DNA of 64,000 bases from Cereibacter sphaeroides (GTDB taxonomy: Bacteria > Pseudomonadota > Alphaproteobacteria > Rhodobacterales > Rhodobacteraceae): contig QFQS01000001.1 in NCBI GenBank assembly GCA_003243455.1, forward strand, positions 1,996,159 through 2,060,158, given 5' to 3'. A program made the translations under genes and the position numbers. The notes beneath the pieces are model-generated. The model saw nothing but the letters and a program-made list of their open reading frames with translations. It searched no databases and was not told the origin of the DNA. Below are positions 16,801 to 25,563 of the stretch, piece after piece. Within the stretch, counting starts at the first letter, position 1. Every line of letters begins with the position of its first letter.

Positions 16801-17357
16801 GGATCTGTGACACGGTAAACATAGGCCAGCCTCTTGCCCTGAGGCAGCGCCGTCGTGACCTCGGTGTTGGGTGCAAGCGGCACCACTTCCACTGTCCGCG
16901 CCCCGCCGGGCGCGTCGAGGTCGAGGATGCGAAGCTCCCCGCCTTCGACCACCGAAGGATAGTTCATGCGGTTGCGGAAGGTGACGGTTTGCCCGGGCCC
17001 GAACGGCCCCTCGCCTATCGTCTGAATATCAAGCCTTGGGCGGATACCGAGGCCATCGAAGCGCACGTCGATATCGCTGTCGGAAAGCGCAATATCCGCA
17101 CGTCGCTGGGTATCCGCAAAACCCGCATCGCCGATAACCGGCGCGCCATCAATGGTGATCGAAAAGCCATCACCCGTGATCGGTTCCATGGGCATCTCGG
17201 TGATGCCCTCGGTATTGGCCCCCACATCAACCGGCGTGACGCAATTCGTCAGATCAGTGCAATCCTCCTGCGCCCGGGCGCCGGTCAATGCCAGCAACGA
17301 GACGACAAGAGAGGCGCTGCCGATACGCAGCATCGCGGTTTGAAAAACGCAGTTCAT
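13851..17357 (-). CDS. Large outer-membrane beta-barrel protein partnered with the DUF11 protein
   Basis: The 1168-aa protein has a signal peptide ending near GARA-QED, an N-terminal periplasmic part (about residues 30-320) with Ig-like strand patterns, and a long C-terminal region of alternating amphipathic strands. It ends in INLIAKF, whose terminal Phe is the signature recognised by the BAM machinery. The middle has SVYFLTKQDILVGSETLTVE and GEDYDINYIQGVI, found in large Gram-negative surface-assembly proteins that accompany DUF11 repeat proteins. Its ATG overlaps the stop of the upstream 2601-aa gene (ATGA at 17354-17357), so translation is coupled. A role as exporter or anchor for that protein is inferred from the pairing only. 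Confidence 0.75.
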   Translation of the reverse strand: MNCVFQTAMLRIGSASLVVSLLALTGARAQEDCTDLTNCVTPVDVGANTEGITEMPMEPITGDGFSITIDGAPVIGDAGFADTQRRADIALSDSDIDVRFDGLGIRPRLDIQTIGEGPFGPGQTVTFRNRMNYPSVVEGGELRILDLDAPGGARTVEVVPLAPNTEVTTALPQGKRLAYVYRVTDPSRRYDETRPVLLGTSFDRGLTDLATQEEGSDNAAVRNIPVRGGAVTVYVQNLPPGAKVETLGTVVTPDGSGKAVIQRVLPVGARTVDVRVIHPNGTSQTISRDINIPKSEWFYVGVADLTFGRSSGGGEDGGGDTYNSGRLSGYAKGTTARGFQITMQADSGEDDIDNLFSNILDKDPNSILNRLDPDLAYPTYGDNSELIEDAPTSGGFYIKVEKNGNFGLWGDFKSTSQGTELLRNERTLYGAQTVLQTQAANSEGSPRLRFEGYAAQPDQLPQRDVLRGTGGSVYFLTKQDILVGSETLTVELRDGNTQRVISRTSLVQGEDYDINYIQGVITLYSPLSGYGSSGALLSSNPNGDDTLNLIAQYEWRPAVGDVDGYAYGGRLTSGIADGWQLGATAQIDNSGEADQTAYGIDLSWQKSDRTFLKAEIARTDGPGFGYISSLNGGLTNDTTDAPDGSGNAYRIEAQAALDELWAGGAGVVSAYYQSFDAGFSSLDYQITDPELYWGFAAELPLSQSTGLILSYDHYDEDPGVRDDQGKVILRHQLSPRMAVELGYGRLDSEDPTSTDDTGTRDDVAARLIMSPSDRLEWYVFGQGSLNVTGDLDRSDRLGVGGEVAINDNWSIKGEVSDGATGVGARVMFGQDKGEESSVYFGYALDPDRTIDDVVLTGNDQGQFVAGGRRRYSDSVTAYAENTYDLFGQQTSLTSTYGVEYQLTERTIYSGAIETGVVTGDPDGDVDRTSVSVGVRHDNGEQLNLRGRIEVIQDDSDDGTLDTYLLTGLARYELTNEARIVADLEAMFNETASESLPEGDYFDLSLGYAFRPILNDRLNVLAKYEYLNNMVDQLVDDEGNTEPLQRSQVLSLDAEYDLSPRWTIGGKIGGRLSKSAPDQNSAFSDNDAWLVVANARYHLVREWDLLIEGRNLTTVQGGTSNFGTVIGAYKQIGEHVMLGASYNFADFSDDLTDLTQDDRGAQINLIAKF

Positions 17358-20300
17358 TTTTTCACCCCACCGCGCTGCAGGGTGCGTTCAATCTTCAACC
17401 TATACCCATCTCCATGCCAGGCATTGCGGATCAGAGCCTCGACCGCCTCCAGCCGCTTGCGCGCGACAGCATCCGTTTCTCCCGCAAGCCTGTAGTTCAG
17501 CCGCAGGACCGAAGGCTCGACCTGCATCTGCGCGACCAGCCCGGCGACACCCTTCTTCAGCGCAGCGGTCGGTTTTCCATCCTCTGTGAATGCCTGGGCC
17601 GACAGATCGACCCGCACGACACGCGACAGGCTGACACCGAAATTCAGCTTTGCCATCTTGCCCGGCGTGACCCGGATCGTGCGCGGGTTCTCTGTCGTCA
17701 CGCGGTAGCCCGTAGGCAGCGAACGGGTGTCGAGCTTCATGGTGAAGTTCGATCCGGTGGTTTTCGGCAGTTCGGCGCAAGGCACGTGGAAACGGCCGAA
17801 TTCATCGGTCGTCACGATATAGCCGCGCGTCGTAACCACCCGCACCCCGGGCAGGCCAGGTTCCTCGGCCCCACCCTTGGGTTCGTCCTGATAGCCGTTG
17901 CTGTTGCGGTCGTCGAAAACCTTGCCGATGATGTCAGAGCAGTCAAAGACCTGCTCAGGTTCTCGCAAGACAACGGCAGTTGCGACGTTCGAGATGCGAT
18001 CGCCCCCGCTGGTATTCAGCCAGCTCTGGTTTTCCAGCTTGCCCCAGGGCGCGGACCCGGTGACGCGGACGCCCAGCTTGACGGTAAGCGTGCCGTTTGC
18101 GGCGATGGTCTGCCCTGTCCAGCGTAACGTGCGCCCGGTGACTTGCGGCTCTTGCGCGGTGCCGTCGATGGTCGCGGTGCCGGGGGTATAGACAAGACCC
18201 ACAGGCAGCACGTCCACCACAGTCACATTTCGCAGCGTGCCCGGCGCGTTGGAGGTGAAGGTCAGGGTATAACTGAGGCTGTCACCGATGATGACGCGGT
18301 CGGTGCTGGCGGTCTTGGTGGCGGTGACGTTCGGCTGGAATGTCAGCGGAACAATGGTGGGGTCATCATCCTCGACCGTAGCGCCTGAAAGGTCGGTTAC
18401 ATCGGGTCCGATCGGTGGACTGCCTGTTGCGGTCGCCTGGTTGCGAACCTGCTCGGCGTTGAAGTCGCCTTCGACGACATTGTAGCGCCCGACGAAGGTG
18501 GTCGTGTCCGTCTGGCCCGGCGCGAGGGTGGCAATCGGCCCGCCAGTCAGCGTCAGACCCGGCAGCGGGTCGGACAACGTGACATTGGTCAGCGTGACGT
18601 TGCCGGTGTTGGTAACGGCAAAGTTGTAGGTGATCGGATCGCCGACCTGCGACGGCGTCGACATCCGTGACACGTCTGCCGTCTTGACCACGGCGATTGC
18701 CGGATGCGAGGGCACGATCACATCGGTCGGCGTATCGTTGTCGATGTCCGTGCCCGAGGTGTCTGTGGTCGTTCCCGGAGTGCCTGAGGAATCCACATAG
18801 GTGCCGGTCACGATGGCGGTGTTGGTCACCTGTCCCGTATCCAGGTCGGCCTGCGTCAGCGGATAGCGCGCCGTAAAAGTGGTGCTGTCCGTCGCACCCG
18901 GCGGAAGAGCCGCGATTGGGCCACCCGAGATCATGATGTCCGGCAGGCTGTCTGCCAGCGTCACGTTGGTCAGGGTGACGTTGCCGGTGTTGGTGACGGC
19001 GAAGGCATAGCTTACCTCGTCGCCCACATGTGCCGGATCAGGCAGGCTTGTCACATCGACGGTCTTGATAAGTCGGATTTCCGGAGAGGGGACCAGATCG
19101 ACCACGGTTGGGTCGTCATCGTCCACGGTGGCACCCGACAGATCCGACACCGAGTCATCGCCGCCAGGCGTCGTGTAGGTGCCGGTAGCTGTCGCCTGGT
19201 TCTCGACCCGCGCCGCATCCAGGTCGGCCTGGATCAGTGCATAGGTCGCGGTGAAGGTGGTGGAATCCGTGGCCCCAACTGGCAGCACGGGGATCGGCCC
19301 CCCGGTGATCAATATGCCAGGCAGGATGTCGGTCAGCGTCACATTCGTCAGCGTGACGTTGCCCGTATTCGTCACCGCGAAGGTGTAAGTCAGCGTATCG
19401 CCGATCTGCACGGGCGAACTGAGACCCGAGGCATCGACCGTTTTGACCAGCGCGATTGCCGCGCCCTGCCCCAGCGGGACGACCGTGGGCGCGTCATTGT
19501 TCTGATCGGTGCCGGAAATATCCTCGACCGTGCCGGGGTTGCCATCCGGATCGATATAGTTGCCGATAGTCGTGGCCTGGTTCTGAACCTGACCCGCATC
19601 CAGATCGTCCTGTGTCAGCGCGTAGGTAGCGGTGAAGGTCGCGCTATCGCTCGCACCCGGCACAAGCGTGGCGATCGGCCCGCCCGAAATCACGATCGCC
19701 GGCAGCAAATCGCTTAACGTGATGTCGTTCAGGGTAATGTTCCCGGTATTCGTGATGGTGAAGCTGTACGAGATCTGCTCGCCCACCACTGCCGGATTGC
19801 TGACTCCCGAGGCATCGGCGGCTTTCACCAGCGAGATCGACGGGTCTTGTTCCAGCGGCACGACCGTAGGCGTGTCATTGGTGTTGTCGGTTCCGGACAC
19901 ATCGGTGACCAGCTCCGGCCCGGTGACAGGATCGTTGAATGTGCCTGTCACCGTTGCCTGGTTCTCGACCCGGCCTGCATCTATATCCGCCTGGGTCAGC
20001 GCATATGTCGCGGTAAAGGTGGTGCTGTCCGCCGCGCCGGATGCCAGAATCGGGATCGGACCACCGCTGATGACGATATTCGGCAGGATATCGGTCAGCG
20101 TCACGTTGGTTAGGGTGACGTTGCCGGTGTTGGTGACGGTGAAGGCATAACTGATCACGTCACCCGCCACGGGCGGATCCGACAGCGCGCTGCTGTCTGC
20201 CCTCTTGATCAGCGCGATAAGCGGCTCGTCCACCAGATTGGAACTGGTCGATGAATCATCCGTCACCTGCAGGAAACCGCCGTTTCCGTCAGGGGCATAG

Positions 20301-23300
20301 TCGCCGGTAACGGTCGCGGTATTGCTAATGACGCCTGCGTCGATGTCGGCGCCGGTCAGCAAGTAGGTGCCGACGAAGGTCGTCGTATCGGTCGCGCCCG
20401 AAGCCAGAGTGGCGATGGGTCCACCCGTCAGCACCAGCCCCGGCATCGGGTCACTGATGGTGATATTGCGCAGGACCGTCGGCCCGGTGTTGGTGATGGC
20501 GAAGCCGAATGTAACCGTGTCGCCAATTGCGGGCGGCGTCGACAGGGCCGACAAATCGACGCTTTTCACCAACTCGATGGTGCCGAGGTTGACGATTGTC
20601 GGGTCGTCGGTCGCGTTGTGGGTGCCAGACAGGTCATCGACGGTCAGTGGATTGCCTCCGCCATCGACACCCCAGGTGCCGGTCGCCGTCGCCTGGTTTT
20701 CGACCTGTCCGGCGTTGAGGTCGGCCTGCGTCAGCGCGTAGGTCGCAGTAAAGGTCGTCCCATCGCTGGCGCCGGGCAACAGCACCGGGATTGGCCCGCC
20801 CGAGATCATGATGCCTGGCAGCATGTCGGTCAGCGTGACATTGGTCAGGGTGACGTTGCCGGTGTTGGTGACTGTGAAGGCGTAGGTGATGATGTCGCCC
20901 ACATCAGGCTCACCGATGGCCGAGGCGTCGGCAGTCTTGATCAGGCCGATTTCCGGATCGAACGGCACGGGAACCGGCGTTGGCTGGTTCTCGCCGTTTT
21001 CATTGGCGATGCCGTTGCCGTTCGGGTCGGGGTTGGTGCCGTTGGTGGAAGGGTCGGTCAGCTGCGGGTTTGTGGCCGGGGTCTGGCCCGTCCACGCACC
21101 AGTTCCCTGTACCGTGCCCTGGTTGCGGTAGCGCACGTTTGGCGAAATCTCGGGCGGCAGCGGCACGGTCGGCTGGATCAGTAGCGAGACGGTGACGTTA
21201 CAGGTCGAGTTCTGGGCCATGGTCAGCGCCGAAAGCAGAACCAGATCACCGCTGCCATTGAAGTTGTTGTTCTTGCCACCGCAGCTTCCGCCGATGCTGG
21301 TGACCCGGTAGGTGCCGGGGGTCAACGGTCCTGCAGGCGAGTGAGCGCCGAACAGTGGCGACGATCCGGCAAGCTGATCGGTCAGGGTTACGCCTTGCAG
21401 CGGCTCCAGGCTGAAGTTGCGGACGTTGAACAGGAAGGTCACGCTGACCGAACCGTCAGGAGCGACCGTAGCGGCCCCGCTGACGGCCTTGGCCAGACCG
21501 ATCCGTGCTTGTGGCACCTTCGGGAACAGATAGCCGGTCGCATCGGTCAAAGGCTGCAGGCTGATGGACGATATGATGGTCGGACCACCGGACGTGCCCC
21601 CGCTGGTGCCAGGAATGGCCGACTGCGCGGTCAGGTGCGCTTCGGAGAAGCTGCCTTGCGTAACCGTGTAAGTACCCTGTGGCAGCAGCGTGAAAGTATA
21701 AGCCCCACCCGCCCCGGTCGTCGCCGTGCGCGTCACCGCACTGCCGTTCAGGTCGGTGCCTGACAGCGTCATGGTGATACCGTTGATGCCGGTATCGTTG
21801 GCGTCAAACGTTCCGTTGTCGTTGAAGTCGCGGAACACCAGCCCCGCCAGCGACGACCCACGCACCTCGATCGTCCCCGAGTTGCTGTCGTTGTTCAGGT
21901 TGATATCCAGCGATGTCGTGGAAACCGTCGCCGTGTTGACGAAGGTCTGCGGGCTGGCGGTGATGCTGTTCACCCGAACCGGCACGGTCACGTCGATCAG
22001 GCCACCGGTCGAGAATGTGCCGAAGTTGCAGTTGAAGGTCGTATTGCCTGCCGCGCCGGTACATGCCAGCGAGGTTGCCGTTCCAGCGATCAGTGCTGCT
22101 GTTGGTGAACCTGTCAGCACCATGCCGGATGGCAGGCTGTCGTTCAGCACCACGCCATCCGCTTCCGCCAGAAGCGGGCCGGGAAGGTTAGCGACGCGGA
22201 TCGTATAGGTCAGCGCCTCGCTCACGTTCGGTGTCGCATTGCTGGGCGTCTTGGCCGTCACGGCCACATCGGCGCGCGTGCGCACCGTTGTGGTCTGGCT
22301 GGTGATGTTGTTGCCGCGTTCGGTGTCGAAGATCAGCGAGCCATCCGCCTCGACCTGCGCGTTGTTCACGGTCACGCCCTTGGCCGTGCCCCGCATGGTC
22401 AGCAGAATGTCGCGGGTCGTCTGTGCCTGAAGATAGGGGAAGGTGCAGGTAAACGAACCGCCTACGACGTTCGGAGAGGCACTGGTCGAACAGGTGGCAT
22501 CGCTGGGGAAGGTCAGGGATTGATAGCTTAGCCGCGTGGCGGGCAGCGTGTCGGTGACAACCACATTCTCTGCCGCCGATGGGCCGCGGTTGGCAATACG
22601 CAGGGTGTAGACCGCATCCTCGCCCACAGCGACGGGGTCGATGCTGTCGGTCTTCTGGATCAGCAGGTCGAAGGCCGGTGCCTCGACCGGCGTGACCACC
22701 GAGGCCGAGTTGTTCGTCGGATCCGTCTCGGTCGTCGTGGTCGAGACCGTCGCGGTATTGGTTATCGAGTTGCCGAAGTAGCTCTGCGTCGGACGGACAG
22801 TAACGGTTACCGTCTGTTGCGCCCCATTGCTCAGTGTCCCCAGGTTACAAAGCAGCTGATCGTTGCCCGGCCCCGTCACGGTCTGCGATGTGGGCGCGGA
22901 AGAGCAACTTCCAGAAGAAGGGGTCGCGGACAGGAAGACAAGGTTCGGCGCAAGCGTGTCGCTGATCGTCACGTTCTCGGCCACGCTCAGCCCGTTTTCC
23001 AGATTTTGGGCGGTGATCACGTAGACCAGATTTTGCCCTGCCGGGACCGGCGAGGGCGTGGCCGTCTTGGTGATCGAAACATCGGCGCGCGCCTCGACGG
23101 TGTAGGTGGCGCTTGCGCTGTTGTTGTTCAGGTTCGGATCGGCCGTGGACTGGGATCCGACGACGACGGTATTGGTCCGCGAGCCGCCGTTGGATCCCGG
23201 ACGCACGGTAATGACGATGACGGGACAGTCGGTTCCCGCAACACAAACTGGCAGCTGGCCGATGTTGCAGGTCTGGCGCAGGCTTTGCGGACCGGTCACA

Positions 23301-25159
23301 TCGGTGGAACAGGCCAGCCCCTGGGCCACGCCCGGATCGGTCGAGATCGAGACATACCCCGCGTCAGGTCCGGTTTTTTCGTTGTTGATCAGGTTGGAAA
23401 GCTGGTCCGTCAGCACGATGTTCAGCGACGGGACCGGCCCGTCGTTGACGACTTCCAGCCGATAGACCTGCTCTTCCCCTGCGATGACGTTGGTATTCTG
23501 TGCCGACTTCAAAACCCGGATATCGGCGGAGTCGCCGGGTTCGGAACCGTCGGTGCCGACATTGGTGGTGTTGTTGCCAAGATTGGCGTCCGGAAGGTTG
23601 CCGTTCACCGGAATGACTTCAGCGCCGTTGTTGATAGGTCCGCTTTGCGTGACCGTCGTGGTCATCGTGATGTCCGGCGTCGTTCCACCCGGCGGCAGTG
23701 GGTTCGACTGGGTATAGACCCGCTCACATGTCACGATGGTTAGCCCGGTCAGCGGCGGGGTAGGCCCGCAGGTCCAGCCCGGACCGCCCACCGCAGTCAC
23801 CTCCAGCCCCGCAGGGACGGTGTCCACGATACGGACAGTGCCGTAGTAGCCGGTATTGCCGAGATTCGACGTGTTCAGGGTGTAGTCATAGCTGTTGCCC
23901 ACGACGACCAGCGGCGGCTGCGGCCCGCTCTTGTGGATTGCAAGATCGATCGTGGCGGCAGCAATCACCGCGCCGCCGTCGTCATCCGTGTTGTTGGACA
24001 GATCGGGGTCAAAGGGGTTGGTGGCCCCAACCTCAACCGTGTTGACGGCCGACCCTGGCGAGACCGCCTCGGCAACGACGACGATCTGCCCAAGCGAAAC
24101 GTTGCTGCCCGGAACGCTGCCCGATGGTTTGGAGCAATCAATCTGCTGGCCGGCTGTCGAACAGGTCCAGCCGCTTGCCGGCGCAGGCGTGACCGAGATG
24201 ATCTGGTAGTTCGAGGGTATCGTATCGCTAAGCGTCAGCCCGTTCGGAACATCGCCTGTGTAACGCGGATCAAGCGTGAAGGTGACTGTATCGCCGACAA
24301 CCAAAGGGCCGGCGGGCGAGCGGGACTTGCCCACGCTGACATCGCTGCCCGCCGTGATGATAGTGTTGAAACTTGCCGTATCGTTGCTGTTGTCAGGGTC
24401 GGGCGGGCTGCCATCGCCAACTGCGCCCGAAACGGTGATTGTCGAGTTCGCACCAACGCCCGCGACCCCAGTGAATGTCACATCGACGGTGCCTCCCACG
24501 GGCACCGTGCCGGGAATGGCGCACATGTAGCTGCTGCCCGACAGGGTGCATCCAGCAGGCGGATCAATCGAGCTGAACCCGGTGGGGATGGGAAACTCGA
24601 GCGTGAAGCCCTCGGACGGATAGGGTCCGTTGTTCGTGGCGGTGAAGGTATAGCTCAGCGAACCGCCCGCCGGTGCGGTGGTGGTGCCGGAAAGCCCAAG
24701 CGAGATGTCCGCACCCCTGGTGATGGTCGTGGTGGTCGTCTCGCTGTTGTTGCCGGGGTCCGCATCGACGGCGGGAATGACCGGCGTAACCGAAATGACA
24801 CCTTCAGCTGAGGTCAGGAAGTCGATTGTCAGCGTGGCAATTGCATCCGCACCCAATGCGGGAACGTCGCAGGTAACTGTACCCGAGACGACCTCGGCAC
24901 AGTTCGTGATGTCGCCCGTGGATCCGACCCATGTTGTCCCGGCCGGGATGGGAATGTTTATGGTCGTAGGTGGGGCGGCGACCAGTGAGTCGTTGAATAC
25001 CGTGACGACGTAGCCTGCGGTACTGCCCGCAGGCAGGATAGCGCCATCCTCGTTCCGGATGTTGACAACCCAGTCATACTGGACTGCCTGTGCCGACGCC
25101 TGCTGCGCAAAACCTATGAAAATAGCGCCGGCAAGCGCCAGGCCACGGATACCAATCAT
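17354..25159 (-). CDS. Giant DUF11-repeat surface/adhesin-like protein
   Basis: The 2601-aa protein has a signal peptide (MIGIRGLALAGAIFIGF..., cleavage near ASAQ). It continues with about eight Ig-like DUF11 units (to about residue 1120) and an SdrD-B-like segment (AGLVFRDFNDNGTFDAND). One more DUF11-like unit and seven nearly identical units of about 125 aa follow (each with NTGNVTLTNVTL and TFTATYALTQADLDAG), then one diverged DUF11 unit. A second SdrD-B-like segment (IGKVFDDRNSNGYQDE) and a basic tail close the protein. Such proteins form long surface rods. There is no LPXTG or barrel of its own, and the coupled barrel gene downstream could supply outer-membrane attachment. The gene is intact over 7.8 kb. 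Confidence 0.85.
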   Translation of the reverse strand: MIGIRGLALAGAIFIGFAQQASAQAVQYDWVVNIRNEDGAILPAGSTAGYVVTVFNDSLVAAPPTTINIPIPAGTTWVGSTGDITNCAEVVSGTVTCDVPALGADAIATLTIDFLTSAEGVISVTPVIPAVDADPGNNSETTTTTITRGADISLGLSGTTTAPAGGSLSYTFTATNNGPYPSEGFTLEFPIPTGFSSIDPPAGCTLSGSSYMCAIPGTVPVGGTVDVTFTGVAGVGANSTITVSGAVGDGSPPDPDNSNDTASFNTIITAGSDVSVGKSRSPAGPLVVGDTVTFTLDPRYTGDVPNGLTLSDTIPSNYQIISVTPAPASGWTCSTAGQQIDCSKPSGSVPGSNVSLGQIVVVAEAVSPGSAVNTVEVGATNPFDPDLSNNTDDDGGAVIAAATIDLAIHKSGPQPPLVVVGNSYDYTLNTSNLGNTGYYGTVRIVDTVPAGLEVTAVGGPGWTCGPTPPLTGLTIVTCERVYTQSNPLPPGGTTPDITMTTTVTQSGPINNGAEVIPVNGNLPDANLGNNTTNVGTDGSEPGDSADIRVLKSAQNTNVIAGEEQVYRLEVVNDGPVPSLNIVLTDQLSNLINNEKTGPDAGYVSISTDPGVAQGLACSTDVTGPQSLRQTCNIGQLPVCVAGTDCPVIVITVRPGSNGGSRTNTVVVGSQSTADPNLNNNSASATYTVEARADVSITKTATPSPVPAGQNLVYVITAQNLENGLSVAENVTISDTLAPNLVFLSATPSSGSCSSAPTSQTVTGPGNDQLLCNLGTLSNGAQQTVTVTVRPTQSYFGNSITNTATVSTTTTETDPTNNSASVVTPVEAPAFDLLIQKTDSIDPVAVGEDAVYTLRIANRGPSAAENVVVTDTLPATRLSYQSLTFPSDATCSTSASPNVVGGSFTCTFPYLQAQTTRDILLTMRGTAKGVTVNNAQVEADGSLIFDTERGNNITSQTTTVRTRADVAVTAKTPSNATPNVSEALTYTIRVANLPGPLLAEADGVVLNDSLPSGMVLTGSPTAALIAGTATSLACTGAAGNTTFNCNFGTFSTGGLIDVTVPVRVNSITASPQTFVNTATVSTTSLDINLNNDSNSGTIEVRGSSLAGLVFRDFNDNGTFDANDTGINGITMTLSGTDLNGSAVTRTATTGAGGAYTFTLLPQGTYTVTQGSFSEAHLTAQSAIPGTSGGTSGGPTIISSISLQPLTDATGYLFPKVPQARIGLAKAVSGAATVAPDGSVSVTFLFNVRNFSLEPLQGVTLTDQLAGSSPLFGAHSPAGPLTPGTYRVTSIGGSCGGKNNNFNGSGDLVLLSALTMAQNSTCNVTVSLLIQPTVPLPPEISPNVRYRNQGTVQGTGAWTGQTPATNPQLTDPSTNGTNPDPNGNGIANENGENQPTPVPVPFDPEIGLIKTADASAIGEPDVGDIITYAFTVTNTGNVTLTNVTLTDMLPGIMISGGPIPVLLPGASDGTTFTATYALTQADLNAGQVENQATATGTWGVDGGGNPLTVDDLSGTHNATDDPTIVNLGTIELVKSVDLSALSTPPAIGDTVTFGFAITNTGPTVLRNITISDPMPGLVLTGGPIATLASGATDTTTFVGTYLLTGADIDAGVISNTATVTGDYAPDGNGGFLQVTDDSSTSSNLVDEPLIALIKRADSSALSDPPVAGDVISYAFTVTNTGNVTLTNVTLTDILPNIVISGGPIPILASGAADSTTFTATYALTQADIDAGRVENQATVTGTFNDPVTGPELVTDVSGTDNTNDTPTVVPLEQDPSISLVKAADASGVSNPAVVGEQISYSFTITNTGNITLNDITLSDLLPAIVISGGPIATLVPGASDSATFTATYALTQDDLDAGQVQNQATTIGNYIDPDGNPGTVEDISGTDQNNDAPTVVPLGQGAAIALVKTVDASGLSSPVQIGDTLTYTFAVTNTGNVTLTNVTLTDILPGILITGGPIPVLPVGATDSTTFTATYALIQADLDAARVENQATATGTYTTPGGDDSVSDLSGATVDDDDPTVVDLVPSPEIRLIKTVDVTSLPDPAHVGDEVSYAFAVTNTGNVTLTNVTLADSLPDIMISGGPIAALPPGATDSTTFTARYPLTQADLDTGQVTNTAIVTGTYVDSSGTPGTTTDTSGTDIDNDTPTDVIVPSHPAIAVVKTADVSRMSTPSQVGDPITYNFAVTNTGNVTLTNVTLSDPLPGLTLTGGPIATLAPGQTDTTTFVGRYNVVEGDFNAEQVRNQATATGSPPIGPDVTDLSGATVEDDDPTIVPLTFQPNVTATKTASTDRVIIGDSLSYTLTFTSNAPGTLRNVTVVDVLPVGLVYTPGTATIDGTAQEPQVTGRTLRWTGQTIAANGTLTVKLGVRVTGSAPWGKLENQSWLNTSGGDRISNVATAVVLREPEQVFDCSDIIGKVFDDRNSNGYQDEPKGGAEEPGLPGVRVVTTRGYIVTTDEFGRFHVPCAELPKTTGSNFTMKLDTRSLPTGYRVTTENPRTIRVTPGKMAKLNFGVSLSRVVRVDLSAQAFTEDGKPTAALKKGVAGLVAQMQVEPSVLRLNYRLAGETDAVARKRLEAVEALIRNAWHGDGYRLKIERTLQRGGVKK
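18540..20910 (-). repeat. Tandem 365-386-base coding repeats in the DUF11 gene
   Basis: The block centred on the coding sequence for NTGNVTLTNVTL recurs near 18575, 18960, 19340, 19712, 20100, 20465 and 20830. Its DNA text is close to GTGACGTTGCCGGTGTTGGT on the plus strand. Period varies from about 365 to 386 bases. High nucleotide identity suggests recent duplication or gene conversion, with possible repeat-number variation between strains. Confidence 0.8.
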
Positions 25160-25552
25160 GCTCTAAAACTGCCCCAAAGACTTATTGGCGGAACGAACCC
25201 CGCATTTTTTTGCTAAGGGCCTCGGGCAGGTTCAGCAAAAAATCTGGGCGCTCGGCGAACCGACAGAGAGGGAAATGTGTCCCAGATACAACATTAATAA
25301 ACTTTTGCTTGTTTATGATTAGTTTTTTCTACCTATGCATGTAATTTGACTCTTCGCGTTCGGGCCATATGCCGCAACGATGCCGCCTCTTCAAACCCGG
25401 GGAATGCATTGCCCGCGCCGCAAGGGCGGACTTACACTTGAGTAAGAAGCATCAGCAATCGCAAGGAGATGGCATGAGTGACATCCCATATCAGAATGCC
25501 AAGTCCCCATCACATCCGTGGGTTGCGACCTGCATCCTTTTGAAACGGTCGA
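25160..25552. other. AT-rich intergenic region with a 9-base inverted repeat
   Basis: This 393-base stretch holds the leader and promoter region of the DUF11 operon (minus strand) and a short plus-strand ORF described separately. TTTTTTGCT (25206-25214) and AGCAAAAAA (25234-25242) are perfect complements with a 19-base loop, 50-80 bases upstream of the giant gene's ATG. This could be an mRNA hairpin or an operator. AT-rich sequence at 25285-25345 is a plausible promoter zone, but no clear -35/-10 pair stands out. Confidence 0.5.
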
Positions 25553-25563
25553 TCACTCACTGA
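25474..25563 (+). pseudogene. 29-codon ORF with a strong RBS, possible truncated gene start
   Basis: ATG 25474 is preceded by AAGGAG at ideal spacing. The peptide begins MSDIPYQNAKSPSHPW and stops at 25563, overlapping the end of the minus-strand binding-protein gene. The strong RBS and ordinary N-terminus look like the beginning of a longer gene whose rest was replaced when the AT-rich island arrived. It could also be a genuine micro-ORF. The family is not recognised. Confidence 0.35.

Noticed and set aside
18540..20910. CRISPR-like repeats
   Set aside because: The repeats are about 370 bases long, in frame and encode Ig-like units; there are no short repeats with unique spacers or cas genes.
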